A stretch of DNA of 36,174 bases from Clostridia bacterium (GCA_017440965.1 JAFSGH010000012.1:1-36174); one strand, 5' to 3'. Positions 6,463 to 15,310 are shown, numbered from the stretch's first letter. Notes: a model not told the origin generated them from the sequence alone. Numbers and translations are program-made.

Positions 6463-7623
6463 ATGACATTTTGTCCCGATAAAACAGAGGTTTTCTTTTC
6501 GTTTCTTGAAAACCCCGTAACAGTATCCTCGATCTTCTGTCAGATAGATCTTCCCTTTATGTCTTCTCCTATTACAATACGCTGGTACGGTGTTATCATT
6601 GCCTTCGGACTTATCCTTGCCGTTTTATTCGGCGGAAGAAAGGCATATGTCTGGAAGATGGATATCAATAAGATGCTTGATGTTCTTATCTACGGTGCAT
6701 TGGGCGGTGTTGTCGGTGCAAGGCTCTATTATGTTTTCAGTAAATGGGACTATTATTCAGCCTGCCCCGAGGAGATATTCCAGATATGGCACGGAGGACT
6801 TGCCATCTACGGCGGTCTTATAGGCGGTATTTTAGCGGCACTTATAGTATGTAAGGTAGAAAAGCTCAATATCCTGAATCTTCTTGATCTTTGCGGAATG
6901 AGCTTTCTTATAGGTCAGGGCATAGGCAGATGGGGCAATTTTGCCAATCAGGAGGCCTTCGGCACAAACACCGATTCCTTTATCGGTATGTATTCCGTAA
7001 AGACAGAGGCTTATCTTACAAGCCTTGTAAATTCAGGCACGGATATTATTGTCGATCCCTCAAAGCCCGTTCATCCCACCTTCCTTTACGAGTCACTGTG
7101 GTGTCTTTTAAGCTTTGTGATACTGTATATCGTCTGTCAGAAATTCCGTAAGTTCAGCGGACAGCTGTTTCTCGGCTACGGCTTCCTTTACGGAATTGAA
7201 AGAGCCGTAGTAGAGGGAATGAGAACAGACTCCCTTTATATCGGAGATACAAATATAAGAGTATCTCAGCTTCTCTCTCTCATTTTAGTTATTGTCTGCG
7301 GTACACTTCTTGTGATATTCACAATAAAGTATACTAAAAATCCGAAGCCCATTGAGGGTGTTGACTATTTCAACGAGATCCCCTTATACCGTCACAGAAA
7401 AAAGGCGGCTGATATGAAGGCACTTGTTGAAAAATATACCGAGGAGCTGACCGTGCTCAAGGCAAAGGCGGATGCCGATGTGGAAAACAAGCCCGATAAA
7501 AGAAAGATCGCTTCTCTCGAGGAAAAGCTCAGAAAAGCACAGAATGAGCTGAATACAGCCGAAGAAAAGGTTGCGATTCAGGATGCAAAAAAGGCTGCCA
7601 AGGCGGCTAAAAAAGCAAAATAA
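6463..7623 (+). CDS. lgt: Prolipoprotein diacylglyceryl transferase with C-terminal coiled-coil extension
   Basis: Lgt transfers diacylglycerol from phosphatidylglycerol to the lipobox cysteine of prolipoproteins in the plasma membrane. The family signature GRWGNFANQEAFG is at about residues 155-167, with RWYGVIIAFG near the N-terminus, a HGGLAIYGGLIGG segment and a downstream HPTFLYES. Seven or so hydrophobic segments fit the family. At 386 residues it is about 100 longer than usual: after about residue 300 comes a highly charged Lys/Glu/Ala-rich region of heptad character ending in KKAAKAAKKAK, likely cytoplasmic. The start ATG follows AAGGTGAT. The solute-binding lipoprotein encoded at 12118 is a likely substrate. 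Confidence 0.93.
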   Translation: MTFCPDKTEVFFSFLENPVTVSSIFCQIDLPFMSSPITIRWYGVIIAFGLILAVLFGGRKAYVWKMDINKMLDVLIYGALGGVVGARLYYVFSKWDYYSACPEEIFQIWHGGLAIYGGLIGGILAALIVCKVEKLNILNLLDLCGMSFLIGQGIGRWGNFANQEAFGTNTDSFIGMYSVKTEAYLTSLVNSGTDIIVDPSKPVHPTFLYESLWCLLSFVILYIVCQKFRKFSGQLFLGYGFLYGIERAVVEGMRTDSLYIGDTNIRVSQLLSLILVIVCGTLLVIFTIKYTKNPKPIEGVDYFNEIPLYRHRKKAADMKALVEKYTEELTVLKAKADADVENKPDKRKIASLEEKLRKAQNELNTAEEKVAIQDAKKAAKAAKKAK

Positions 7624-7630
7624 CAGTTTA

Positions 7631-7660
7631 TCCGGAAGTTCTTTTTCTTCCGGATTTTTT
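7631..7660 (+). terminator. Intrinsic terminator after lgt
   Basis: TCCGGAAG (7631-7638) and CTTCCGGA (7647-7654) form an eight-base stem with a T-rich loop, followed by six Ts. Only 17 bases remain to the next start codon, so transcription of the kinase gene downstream must read through this site or start inside lgt. Confidence 0.88.
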
Positions 7661-7677
7661 CAAAAAAGGAGAAGAAT

Positions 7678-8574
7678 ATGTATTTTCTCGGTATTGACGG
7701 CGGCGGCACTAAGACTACCTGCCTTGTATGCGACGAAGGACTCAATGAGATATTCCGTACCGTAGGCTCTTCGATAAATTTTTATTCGGAGGGACTCAGC
7801 ACAGCGCGGGAAAATATGAAGGAGATGCTTTCTGTTATAAAAAATAACACGGGCATTTCCCGTTTTGACGCTGTCTGCATAGGCTCATCGGCACTTTTCG
7901 GCAGAGCCGACGAAAAAACCAAGGCGGATTTCTGTGAGGGTGTTTTTGATGCCGATAAGATAATTATGGATTCCGACCTTTTTATTGCCCTGAAGGCTAC
8001 TGAAAAGAAAAACTGTGCTGTTGTAATAGCAGGCACGGGCTCTATGGCGGCAGGCTTCAACGCTGACGGTGAAATCATCACAAGGGGCGGCTACGGCTAT
8101 ATCTTAGGTGACGAGGGCAGCGGCTACAGAATTGCCCTTGACGGCATCAGAGAGGCGGTAAGGAGCCTTGACGGAACGGGAGAATACACTCTTTTGGGAG
8201 AGAAGCTTCTTTCCTTTGCAGGTGTTAAAACAAAGGAAGAGCTTGTAGATGCCTTCTATTCACCCGAAAAGGACAGAAAGTCCCTTGCGGCATTTTCTGT
8301 TTTTGTGGCAGAAGCAGCAAAAGAAGGGGATAAGACGGCGCTTGATATAATCCGCTTTCAGGCGAAGCTTTTAAGTAAGACTCTGAAGGCGCTTATTGAA
8401 GAAATGCCCCCCTTACCCCATATTGCTCTTTTCGGAGGACTTTTCCAGCATTGCACTCTTTTCAGGGAATTCTTTATTGAGTTTATAAAGGAAAGCTGCT
8501 CATCTGCGGCTGTTCTTGCAAAAGAGCCTGCCTTCGGTGCAGTGATAGCTGCGAGGGAGATCTATGATAACTGA
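7678..8574 (+). CDS. BadF/BadG/BcrA/BcrD-family ATPase, probable N-acetylglucosamine kinase
   Basis: The 298-residue protein has the ASKHA sugar-kinase fold: phosphate-1 loop GIDGGGTKT (about residues 5-13), DSDLFIAL, the GTGSMAAGF phosphate-2 loop (about 119-127) and GGYGYILGDEGSGYRIA (about 138-154), typical of the BadF group that includes GlcNAc kinase. It would phosphorylate an amino sugar with ATP in the cytosol. The GH84 hexosaminidase encoded at 13667 also lacks a signal peptide and could release GlcNAc for this kinase, which supports but does not prove the substrate. AAAGGAG precedes the ATG. The gene overlaps the HAD phosphatase by 11 bases, suggesting coupled translation. Confidence 0.85.
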   Translation: MYFLGIDGGGTKTTCLVCDEGLNEIFRTVGSSINFYSEGLSTARENMKEMLSVIKNNTGISRFDAVCIGSSALFGRADEKTKADFCEGVFDADKIIMDSDLFIALKATEKKNCAVVIAGTGSMAAGFNADGEIITRGGYGYILGDEGSGYRIALDGIREAVRSLDGTGEYTLLGEKLLSFAGVKTKEELVDAFYSPEKDRKSLAAFSVFVAEAAKEGDKTALDIIRFQAKLLSKTLKALIEEMPPLPHIALFGGLFQHCTLFREFFIEFIKESCSSAAVLAKEPAFGAVIAAREIYDN

Positions 8575-9187
8575 ATTTATATGGGATTTTGACGGTATGC
8601 TCTTTGATACCTATCCCCACACAACTGCAGTGCTTGTAGAATATTTCAGAAGACGCGCAAGGGCCATAGATCCCGAGGAGGCATTCTGCCATCTTAAGAT
8701 AAGCATCCGCGATGCCTTCAGCTTCTTCGGTGTCACAAAAGAGGGAGAAAAAGAATTTTACGAAATAGAGGACGATCTTTATTTTGAGCCGAGAGGCTTT
8801 CCCTATGAGGGCATCCCTGAAATATTAAGGTATATAAAAGACCGCGGAGGAAGAAATTATCTTTATACCCACAGAGACAAGGTGGCTGTTCAGTATCTTG
8901 AGCTCTTCGGTCTGAAGGAGCTTTTTTCCGATTTTGTGACAAGGGAAATGGATTTTCCCTTTAAACCCTCACCTGCTGCGGTAAGCTATCTTATAGAAAA
9001 GCACAGCCTTGATAAAAAAAGCTGTCTTATGCTGGGAGACCGTGCGATAGACTGCGGCTCAGGTCTCAATGCCGGAATTAAGGCACTTCTCTTCGACGAA
9101 TTCTCAGCCCTCGGAGACAGTGAATATACCTATTATACAAATACGATACCTGAGGTCTTTGAAAAGATCAGAGAGCTGATGGAATAG
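8564..9187 (+). CDS. HAD-IA family phosphatase (phosphoglycolate phosphatase-like)
   Basis: The 207-residue protein has HAD motif I WDFDGMLFDTYP (nucleophile Asp8, acid Asp10), a helical cap region (about 20-85), a motif II-like YLYTHRD segment (about 105) and motif IV GDRAIDCGSGLNAG (about 158-171). This is subfamily IA architecture, small-molecule phosphate hydrolysis in the cytosol. The substrate is not readable. The 11-base overlap with the BadF kinase gene suggests the two act on the same sugar-phosphate pool, possibly as a phosphosugar housekeeping phosphatase. The ATG is preceded by GAGGGAG within the kinase gene. Confidence 0.85.
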   Translation: MITEFIWDFDGMLFDTYPHTTAVLVEYFRRRARAIDPEEAFCHLKISIRDAFSFFGVTKEGEKEFYEIEDDLYFEPRGFPYEGIPEILRYIKDRGGRNYLYTHRDKVAVQYLELFGLKELFSDFVTREMDFPFKPSPAAVSYLIEKHSLDKKSCLMLGDRAIDCGSGLNAGIKALLFDEFSALGDSEYTYYTNTIPEVFEKIRELME

Positions 9188-9200
9188 CTGAATCTCATTG

Positions 9201-9236
9201 CCGCCCTTGTGTTTTGCTGACATAGGGGCGGTTTAT
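9201..9236 (+). terminator. Candidate terminator after the HAD gene
   Basis: CCGCCC (9201-9206) pairs with GGGCGG (9226-9231), with partial further pairing inside, followed by TTTATTA. The loop is long and the T-run is interrupted, so termination may be partial. Confidence 0.5.
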
Positions 9237-9299
9237 TAATTAAAAATAAATACCGTCAGAAAATTTGTGAAATTTTTACAGAATGTAAAGTTAAAACAC

Positions 9300-9328
9300 T
9301 TGACTTTTTCTCCTATTAATTATAAAAT
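9300..9328 (+). promoter_or_regulatory. Sigma-A-type promoter of rny
   Basis: TTGACT (9300-9305) and TAAAAT (9323-9328) are separated by 17 bases. It gives a long leader of about 147 bases before the rny start. Confidence 0.7.
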
Positions 9329-9334
9329 AATATG

Positions 9335-9481
9335 GATAATGCGAGGTACGGCGGTGAAGCGGAATCCGTCGGACTTTTTAAATAGATTTTTATATAGATT
9401 TTATTTATGCATTATTACTATTTTCCTGTGCTTTTGGCACATTGATTATACCTAAATATGAAAACAGGAGGTGTGGTATTA
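9335..9481 (+). other. Long 5' leader of rny
   Basis: About 147 bases lie between the predicted transcript start and the rny ATG. The first part is GC-rich (around 9340-9375, several CGG/CCG blocks that could pair locally), the rest AU-rich. I recognise no riboswitch consensus. An ATG at 9458 overlaps the AGGAGGTG ribosome site and lies in frame with rny. Self-regulation of RNase Y by cleavage of its own leader would be plausible but is speculation. Confidence 0.4.
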
Positions 9482-11041
9482 ATGGAAGTCAAAATTGTTG
9501 TTGCGATTATTATTGCAATCGTTGCGGCTGTGATAGCAGGTGCTGCAGGCTTTGTGCTCGGCGGTCTTCACAGAAAGAGAACGGCTGAAAAGGCTATAGG
9601 CTCCGCAACGGAAGAAGCAAAAAGAATTATCAGCAACGCTCTTACAACAGCTGAGACAAAAAAGCGTGAGGCTATCCTCGAGGCAAAGGACGAGATCCAT
9701 AAGGAGAGGACAGAGCACGAAAAAGAGATCAAGGAACGCAGAAATGAGGTTCAGCGTCAGGAACGCAGAATGATCCAGAAGGAAGAATCCCTCGATAAGA
9801 AGACAGAAGCTCTCGAAAAGAAGGAGGAGGCTCTTCAGAAGAAGATCAAGGATGCGGAGGACAGACTTGAAGAGGTCGAAGCCCTCAAGAAGAGTCAGTT
9901 CGATATGCTCGAAAAGATCTCAGGCTTTACAAAAGAGCAGGCTAAAGAATATCTCATTAAAAACCTTGAAGGCGATCTTGTTCACGAAAAGGCTCTTAAG
10001 ATCATGGAGATCGAGCAGCGTACCCGTGAAGAGGCAGACAATCTTGCCAAGGAGATCATCACCACTGCAATTCAGCGCTGTGCCGCTGACCACGCTGCAG
10101 AGGCTACAGTATCTGTAGTAGATCTTCCCAACGATGAAATGAAGGGAAGGATCATCGGACGAGAGGGCAGAAACATCAGAACTCTCGAAAGCATTACGGG
10201 TGTCGATCTTATCATTGACGATACTCCCGAGGCGATCACTGTATCAAGCTTTGATCCCGTCCGCCGTGAGATCGCAAGACTTACCATTGAAAAGCTTATA
10301 ACAGACGGAAGAATACATCCCTCAAGAATTGAGGAAATGTATGAGAAGTCAAAGAAGGAAGTCGAGGCTACTATCAAGTCCACCGGTGAAAGAGCTGCTA
10401 TTGAGGCAGGCGTTAACGGAATCAACGGTGAGCTTATAAAGCTTCTCGGCAGACTCAGATACCGTACAAGCTACGGACAGAATGTGCTCAATCACTCACT
10501 TGAGGTATCCTACCTTGCAGGTCTTATGGCTGCAGAGCTGGGTGCTGATGTGAAGGCTGCAAAGCGTGCAGGTCTCCTTCACGATATCGGTAAGGCTCTT
10601 GACCACGAGATAGAGGGTACACATATTTCTCTCGGTGTTGAATACGCCAAGAAATATAAGGAAAAGGATGAGATCGTTCACGCGATCGAGGCTCATCACG
10701 GCGATGTTGAAGCAAAAACCCTTGTCGCAGTTCTTGTTCAGGCCGCAGACGCAGTTTCCGCTGCTCGTCCCGGCGCAAGACGCGAGAATATACAGAACTA
10801 CATAAAGCGTCTCGAGCAGCTCGAGGAGATCTCCACATCCTTCCAGGGTGTTGAAAAATCCTTTGCTATCCAGGCGGGCAGAGAAGTAAGAATTATGGTA
10901 AAGCCCGATGTTGTAAGTGACGATCAGATGGTGGTTCTTGCAAGAGATATTTCAAAGAAGATAGAAGAAGAGCTTGAATATCCCGGTCAGATCAAGGTTC
11001 ATATCATCAGAGAAAACCGTGTGTTTGACTACGCAAAATAA
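9482..11041 (+). CDS. rny: Ribonuclease Y
   Basis: RNase Y is the membrane-anchored endonuclease that starts mRNA decay in many Firmicutes. The 519-residue protein has an N-terminal membrane helix (about residues 4-27), a long Lys/Glu-rich coiled coil (about 35-195), a KH RNA-binding domain with [12 protein letters not shown] (about 222-233) and an HD catalytic domain with [12 protein letters not shown] (about 364-375). Length and order are typical. The start at 9482 ([10 protein letters not shown]) is chosen because AGGAGGTG lies upstream; the in-frame ATG at 9458 precedes that site. It has its own promoter and a strong terminator, with ymdB following as in many Firmicutes. Confidence 0.96.
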   Translation: MEVKIVVAIIIAIVAAVIAGAAGFVLGGLHRKRTAEKAIGSATEEAKRIISNALTTAETKKREAILEAKDEIHKERTEHEKEIKERRNEVQRQERRMIQKEESLDKKTEALEKKEEALQKKIKDAEDRLEEVEALKKSQFDMLEKISGFTKEQAKEYLIKNLEGDLVHEKALKIMEIEQRTREEADNLAKEIITTAIQRCAADHAAEATVSVVDLPNDEMKGRIIGREGRNIRTLESITGVDLIIDDTPEAITVSSFDPVRREIARLTIEKLITDGRIHPSRIEEMYEKSKKEVEATIKSTGERAAIEAGVNGINGELIKLLGRLRYRTSYGQNVLNHSLEVSYLAGLMAAELGADVKAAKRAGLLHDIGKALDHEIEGTHISLGVEYAKKYKEKDEIVHAIEAHHGDVEAKTLVAVLVQAADAVSAARPGARRENIQNYIKRLEQLEEISTSFQGVEKSFAIQAGREVRIMVKPDVVSDDQMVVLARDISKKIEEELEYPGQIKVHIIRENRVFDYAK

Positions 11042-11047
11042 TCCTGA

Positions 11048-11080
11048 ATCTCCCGGAAAAACTCTTCCGGGAGATTTTTT
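11048..11080 (+). terminator. Strong intrinsic terminator after rny
   Basis: ATCTCCCGGAA (11048-11058) and TTCCGGGAGAT (11065-11075) form a perfect 11-base stem with a six-base loop and a run of Ts to 11080. Confidence 0.92.
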
Positions 11081-11130
11081 GGAATAAGGACTCAAAAAAA
11101 CAGAGTAAAAAACGGAACTGAGAAAAAAGT

Positions 11131-11910
11131 ATGAGAATTTTGTTTGTGGGAGATGTGGTGGCTCCTCAGGGCTGTCAGCATCTCAGACGCGTTTTGCCTG
11201 CCTTTAAGAAGGCGCAGAATATTGATTTTTGTATTGTTAACGGAGAAAACTCCGCTCAGGGCAACGGGATGCTTCCCGGCTCCTGCGATCATATATTGGA
11301 CTCGGGTGCGGATCTTATCACCTCGGGCAATCATGCCCTTAAAAGAGTCGAGATCGAAAAATATTTTGAAAATGAGAATATCCCTCTTATAAGACCTGCA
11401 AATTTTCACCGTCTTGCCCCCGGAAAGGGTATGGCGGTGCTCGAGAAAAGGGGAATGCGTCTCGGTGTCATAAATCTTATGGGAAGAATATATATGGATA
11501 CCGTTGAAAATCCCTTTGATGAAGCGAAAAAGCTTGTCGATGCCCTGCATTCAGAGGGAATTCATAATATAATCGTTGATTTTCACGCCGAGGCGACAAG
11601 TGAAAAAAGAGTCATGGGCTTTGAGCTTGACGGAAAGGTCAGTGCGGTGCTGGGAACTCATACTCACACGCCCACAGCGGATGAGCAGATCCTTCCCTCG
11701 GGTACGGCATATATTACGGATGTGGGAATGACGGGTGTCATTAATTCCGTTCTCGGAGTTGAGATAAGCTGTGCTGCACATAAGGTAATAACGGGACTTC
11801 CCGTGCATTTTAAGAATCCCGACGGGGATTGCAAAATGGACTGTGTAATTGTAGAAACAGACAATAAAACAGGAAAAGCCTTAAGCATAGAGAGATTTTC
11901 TCTCACATAA
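11131..11910 (+). CDS. ymdB: YmdB-type metallophosphoesterase (TIGR00282 family)
   Basis: The 259-residue protein begins MRILFVGDVVAPQG and has the calcineurin-like metal-binding set GDV (Asp8), NGEN (about 38-41), SGNHALKR (about 67-74), FHAEATSEK (about 151) and GTHTHTPTADE (about 173-183). Bacillus YmdB hydrolyses 2',3'-cyclic nucleotides and influences the switch between biofilm and motility states; its gene commonly follows rny, as here. The terminator between the two genes suggests separate or read-through expression. The ribosome site is weak (GGAACTGAG upstream), but the N-terminus fits the family exactly. Confidence 0.92.
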   Translation: MRILFVGDVVAPQGCQHLRRVLPAFKKAQNIDFCIVNGENSAQGNGMLPGSCDHILDSGADLITSGNHALKRVEIEKYFENENIPLIRPANFHRLAPGKGMAVLEKRGMRLGVINLMGRIYMDTVENPFDEAKKLVDALHSEGIHNIIVDFHAEATSEKRVMGFELDGKVSAVLGTHTHTPTADEQILPSGTAYITDVGMTGVINSVLGVEISCAAHKVITGLPVHFKNPDGDCKMDCVIVETDNKTGKALSIERFSLT

Positions 11911-12117
11911 TTCCAACCGACGGAAGCCGCCGAAAAAGACTGCGGAAAGCCCACGAAAAAGGCTGCGGAAAAGCCGACAGCAAAACTGACGGCTCCTCTC
12001 TTGTGCTGACGCGAAGCTTCATATGTCGGCGGCAATTCAGCTCCTAAGATGACGAACTTTAAGGAACAAAAAAAGTGCAGAGGGCATAGTCCTTCTGCCG
12101 AGAAAGGTAGTTTTTAA
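11911..12117. repeat. Intergenic region with short tandem repeat
   Basis: Two adjacent units, CGAAAAAGACTGCGGAAAGC (from 11931) and CGAAAAAGGCTGCGGAAAAG (from 11954), differ at a few positions. The surrounding sequence is rich in CCG/CGG blocks that can pair with one another, for example GCCGCCGA around 11926 and TCGGCGGC around 12026. A hairpin GCAGAGGG/CCTTCTGC around 12076-12098 lies just before the next ribosome site. No convincing gene or consensus promoter was seen. Confidence 0.5.
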
Positions 12118-13653
12118 TTGAAATCTTCCCGAATATATAAAACAATAACTGCTATAGGCTTGATTTTTTGTCTGCTCTTTATCCTCCCGTCCTGCGAAGA
12201 GTCAGTAAACGAGGAGACAACGGCTTTGGAGGAGGAGACCACTGAGGCAGTGCTTCCGGGCGGAAGTCTCAGTGTGCCTTATCTTTCAGAGGACAGCCTC
12301 AATCCTTTTTATTCTGAGACAGTCCTTAATTCCTCGCTCAGCTCCCTTGTATTCCGTTCTCTTTACAGACTTGACACCTCTTTTTCGCCCGTTAAGGATC
12401 TTGCTGTATCTGAAAGCCTTTCCGGGCAAAGCCTTAAGGTATATTTCATTGAGGATCTGGTGTTCTCTGACGGCGGTGTGCTTACGGGGGCGGATATCGT
12501 ATATTCCTTTGACTGTGCAAAAAGCTCCGTAAGATATTCTGCGGCCTTGAGCGGTATTTCCTCCTGTAGTGAGGCATCTGACGGAAGTGTTGTCTTCACT
12601 CTTAAAAATGAAGATGTGAATGTGCTTAATGCACTTATTTTTCCTATCGTCAAAAACGGTACTGCAGGAAATGAGGGCTTTTTGCCCATCGGAAACGGCT
12701 TTTATCAGTACAGTCAGGACGGCATACGCCTTTCTCTCAAGGCAAATCTCAAGTATGCGGGCACGCTTCCGGAAATTGGCACGGTAAGGCTTACGGATGT
12801 CAGCAGAAATACTCAGCCCGAAAACCTTGTTGCCGCTCAGGAGATAGATTTCTTTTACAGCGACCTCTCCGACGGCTCAATAACGGGTGTTAATACCTCA
12901 GGTACGGGAATATATCTCAATAATCTTGTCTATATGGGTGTAAACCACTCCAATGTGGATCTTGTGCTTGCAAGCTTCCGTCAGGCAATATCTCTCGGTA
13001 TAGACCGTCAGGCTCTTTCCGAAAGTGCCTTCAGAGGTTATGCAAGAGGTGCTGTTGTGCCCTTTAATACCTCCTGGAGCGGATATTCGTCCTCGCTGTC
13101 ATTTGCAAATGTTTCCCTGTCGGGAGATAAGCAGAAGGCTCAGGAGCTTCTTGCTGAAAGAGGCTTCGGTGTTGACGGCAATCCCCTTAATTTCACTCTC
13201 GTATGCAATGAGAGCAATTCCTTTATAAGAAATACGGCAAATGAGGTGGCAAGCGCGCTCAAGAGTCTCAATATAAATGTGACGGTGCAGTTTTTAAGCA
13301 GTGAAAAGCTGAAAAGCACCGTAAGATCAGGTCTTTATGACCTTTACATCGCAGAGATAAAGCTTCCCTCAACAATGGATCTTTCCGCCTTCTTTTCTTA
13401 CGGCGGCGATGCCTCAAGCGGTATCATATTTGATAACTGCACCTCGGATGAAGCATATTTCAGCTACAAAAAGGGGGAGACGGGAATTGATGAATTTATC
13501 ACTGCCTTCAATAAGGATATGCCCTTTATTCCCCTTGTCTACAGAAACGGAAGATTTTTATACACAAGAAGGATAATTTCCGAGCTTACTGCAACGGAAG
13601 GCTTTTTGTACAGCGATATTTATAAATGGACATTTTCCGATATGATCTCCTGA
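12118..13653 (+). CDS. Extracellular solute-binding lipoprotein, family 5 (peptide/nickel type)
   Basis: The 511-residue protein has a lipoprotein signal: a hydrophobic stretch (about residues 10-22) ending in the lipobox ILPSC with Cys26, followed by a Glu/Thr-rich linker. The mature part resembles SBP_bac_5 proteins: an early YLSEDSLNPFYSETVLNSS segment, LVFRSLYRLD, the FSDGGVLTGADIVYSFD block (about 118-134) and a late region with SLGIDRQALSES and GDKQKAQELLAERGF. Such proteins present oligopeptides or similar ligands to an ABC importer. No permease or ATPase genes are adjacent, so it is an orphan, possibly serving a distant importer. The start is TTG with GAAAGGTAG upstream. It ends 13 bases before the GH84 gene, suggesting co-transcription. 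Confidence 0.85.
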   Translation: MKSSRIYKTITAIGLIFCLLFILPSCEESVNEETTALEEETTEAVLPGGSLSVPYLSEDSLNPFYSETVLNSSLSSLVFRSLYRLDTSFSPVKDLAVSESLSGQSLKVYFIEDLVFSDGGVLTGADIVYSFDCAKSSVRYSAALSGISSCSEASDGSVVFTLKNEDVNVLNALIFPIVKNGTAGNEGFLPIGNGFYQYSQDGIRLSLKANLKYAGTLPEIGTVRLTDVSRNTQPENLVAAQEIDFFYSDLSDGSITGVNTSGTGIYLNNLVYMGVNHSNVDLVLASFRQAISLGIDRQALSESAFRGYARGAVVPFNTSWSGYSSSLSFANVSLSGDKQKAQELLAERGFGVDGNPLNFTLVCNESNSFIRNTANEVASALKSLNINVTVQFLSSEKLKSTVRSGLYDLYIAEIKLPSTMDLSAFFSYGGDASSGIIFDNCTSDEAYFSYKKGETGIDEFITAFNKDMPFIPLVYRNGRFLYTRRIISELTATEGFLYSDIYKWTFSDMIS

Positions 13654-13666
13654 AAGGATTGATATT

Positions 13667-15310
13667 ATGCTTTTCCCCCAAGTCAAGAAGCTTGAAAAAT
13701 ACGGTGAATATTCCTTTGACGGTGCAGTATCAGTAAGCCTTTGCGAAAGTGACATAGAATATGAGAAGCTGTTTGACACCGTATTCGGCGGTATATCTTC
13801 ACCTGAGGGTAAGCTCGTCATCTCCTGTAAAAAGGCCGCGGCTGAGCCTACCCACGGGCAAGAGGAGTATTCACTTGTTATCTCGGAAAAGGGCGGCAAG
13901 GTCTTCTCTGAGGTTTCGGCATATTACGAAGAGGGTATTATGCGCGGTCTTCAGACAATAAAAAGAATGCTTCTTAAAAATGAATTCATCCTCGGAAATA
14001 TCAATGACTATCCCTCGTTCAAAGTTCGAGGCTATATAGAGGGCTTCTACGGAAAACCGTGGAAAGCAAGGGAGCGTCTTGAGATGCTCTCCCTTATGGC
14101 GCTTTTCGGAGAAAATACACATTACTATGCCCCGAAGGACGATCCGTATCACAGGGATAAGTGGCGAGAGCCCTATCCAGAAAAGAAGGCGGCGGAGCTG
14201 AAGCGACTTATAGATAAGGCAAAAAGCCTTTATGTGGAGCTTTATTACTGTATAGCACCGGGACTCAGTATGAAATATTCTTCAGATGAGGAGCTTCAGG
14301 CTCTTTTTGATAAGACAAGACAGCTTTTTTCTATGGGAATAAAGAATTTCGGTCTGCTTCTTGACGATATCCCCTCTGATCTCTTCTATGAAGAGGATAA
14401 AAAGCGTTACGGCAATGCGGTGAGAGCTCATATCGAACTTATCGGAAAATATTTTTCCTTCCTGAAATCGCTGTCTCCCGAATGCCGTCTTACCGTATGC
14501 CCCACAGCCTATCACGGAAAAGGCGATGAACGGGAGCTTACCGGGCTTACAGGAAATATCCCTTCAGAGGTCTCGGTATTTTACACGGGCAGTGACATCT
14601 GCTCCAAGGAGATAACAAGAGCTGAAGCGGAATATTTTGAAAAAAATAACAACCGTCAGCCTCTTTATTGGGATAATTACCCCGTAAACGATGCCGAGAT
14701 GTTTATGGAAATGCATATAGGACCCGTTATAGGAAGGGATAAGGAGCTTTATAAAAGCTGTGAGGGAATAATCTCCAACTGTATGGAGTATTTCAACTGC
14801 AATAAATTCTCCCTTATCACCCTTGCCGCATATATGTGGTCGCCCGAAGACTACGAGCCGGAAAGGGCATTCTCCGAGGCGGTAAGCTTTATGCTTCCCG
14901 AAAATGAAAGAGAGGCCTTTGTTCTTCTTGCCGATCAGTTCAGAACCTCCTGTCTTCACGATGAGAATTCGAGAATAATGGGAGAATATCTTTCTGCGGC
15001 TTCCGTAAGGCTTAGTACGGGAAATTATGAGTCGGCTTTGGAGATACTTACGGAATATACGGATAAAATTAATTCTGCCGCAGTCTCTCTTTCAGAAAAA
15101 AGCTCTCCCTTATATAAAGAGCTTTCAAGATGGATAAAGAAATTCATACTGATGAGCGATATTCTGACTCTTGCACTGTCCGTCATAAAGGGTGAGGACA
15201 AAAAGGCAGGGCTTAAGAGAAAAATGAGAAAATACAATGAATCTGCAACAGTGCTTACCGCATTCTGCTTCAGAGAGTATATAGAAAGTGTACTTGACTA
15301 TGAAAATTAA
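13667..15310 (+). CDS. GH84-type beta-N-acetylglucosaminidase, apparently cytosolic
   Basis: The 547-residue protein has an N-terminal alpha/beta domain (about 1-115) of the kind that precedes hexosaminidase barrels, then the GH84 hallmark RGYIEGFYGKPW (about 122-133), NTHYYAPKDDPYHRDKWREPYP (two short blocks about 150-171) and the catalytic aspartate pair in FGLLLDDIP (Asp233-Asp234). GH84 enzymes remove beta-linked GlcNAc by substrate-assisted catalysis. There is no signal peptide, membrane segment or carbohydrate-binding module, so it probably acts on imported or internal GlcNAc conjugates. The ATG follows GAAAGGATTG. Its 3' end overlaps the MATE gene. With the BadF kinase nearby it suggests amino-sugar salvage. 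Confidence 0.88.
   Translation: MLFPQVKKLEKYGEYSFDGAVSVSLCESDIEYEKLFDTVFGGISSPEGKLVISCKKAAAEPTHGQEEYSLVISEKGGKVFSEVSAYYEEGIMRGLQTIKRMLLKNEFILGNINDYPSFKVRGYIEGFYGKPWKARERLEMLSLMALFGENTHYYAPKDDPYHRDKWREPYPEKKAAELKRLIDKAKSLYVELYYCIAPGLSMKYSSDEELQALFDKTRQLFSMGIKNFGLLLDDIPSDLFYEEDKKRYGNAVRAHIELIGKYFSFLKSLSPECRLTVCPTAYHGKGDERELTGLTGNIPSEVSVFYTGSDICSKEITRAEAEYFEKNNNRQPLYWDNYPVNDAEMFMEMHIGPVIGRDKELYKSCEGIISNCMEYFNCNKFSLITLAAYMWSPEDYEPERAFSEAVSFMLPENEREAFVLLADQFRTSCLHDENSRIMGEYLSAASVRLSTGNYESALEILTEYTDKINSAAVSLSEKSSPLYKELSRWIKKFILMSDILTLALSVIKGEDKKAGLKRKMRKYNESATVLTAFCFREYIESVLDYEN

Noticed and set aside
9267-9455. 62-codon open frame in the rny leader
   Set aside because: It contains the predicted promoter, has no ribosome site and no similarity that I can see.
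11664-12035. Minus-strand open frame opposite the end of ymdB
   Set aside because: Its repetitive protein comes from the tandem repeat after ymdB and the antisense of ymdB itself.
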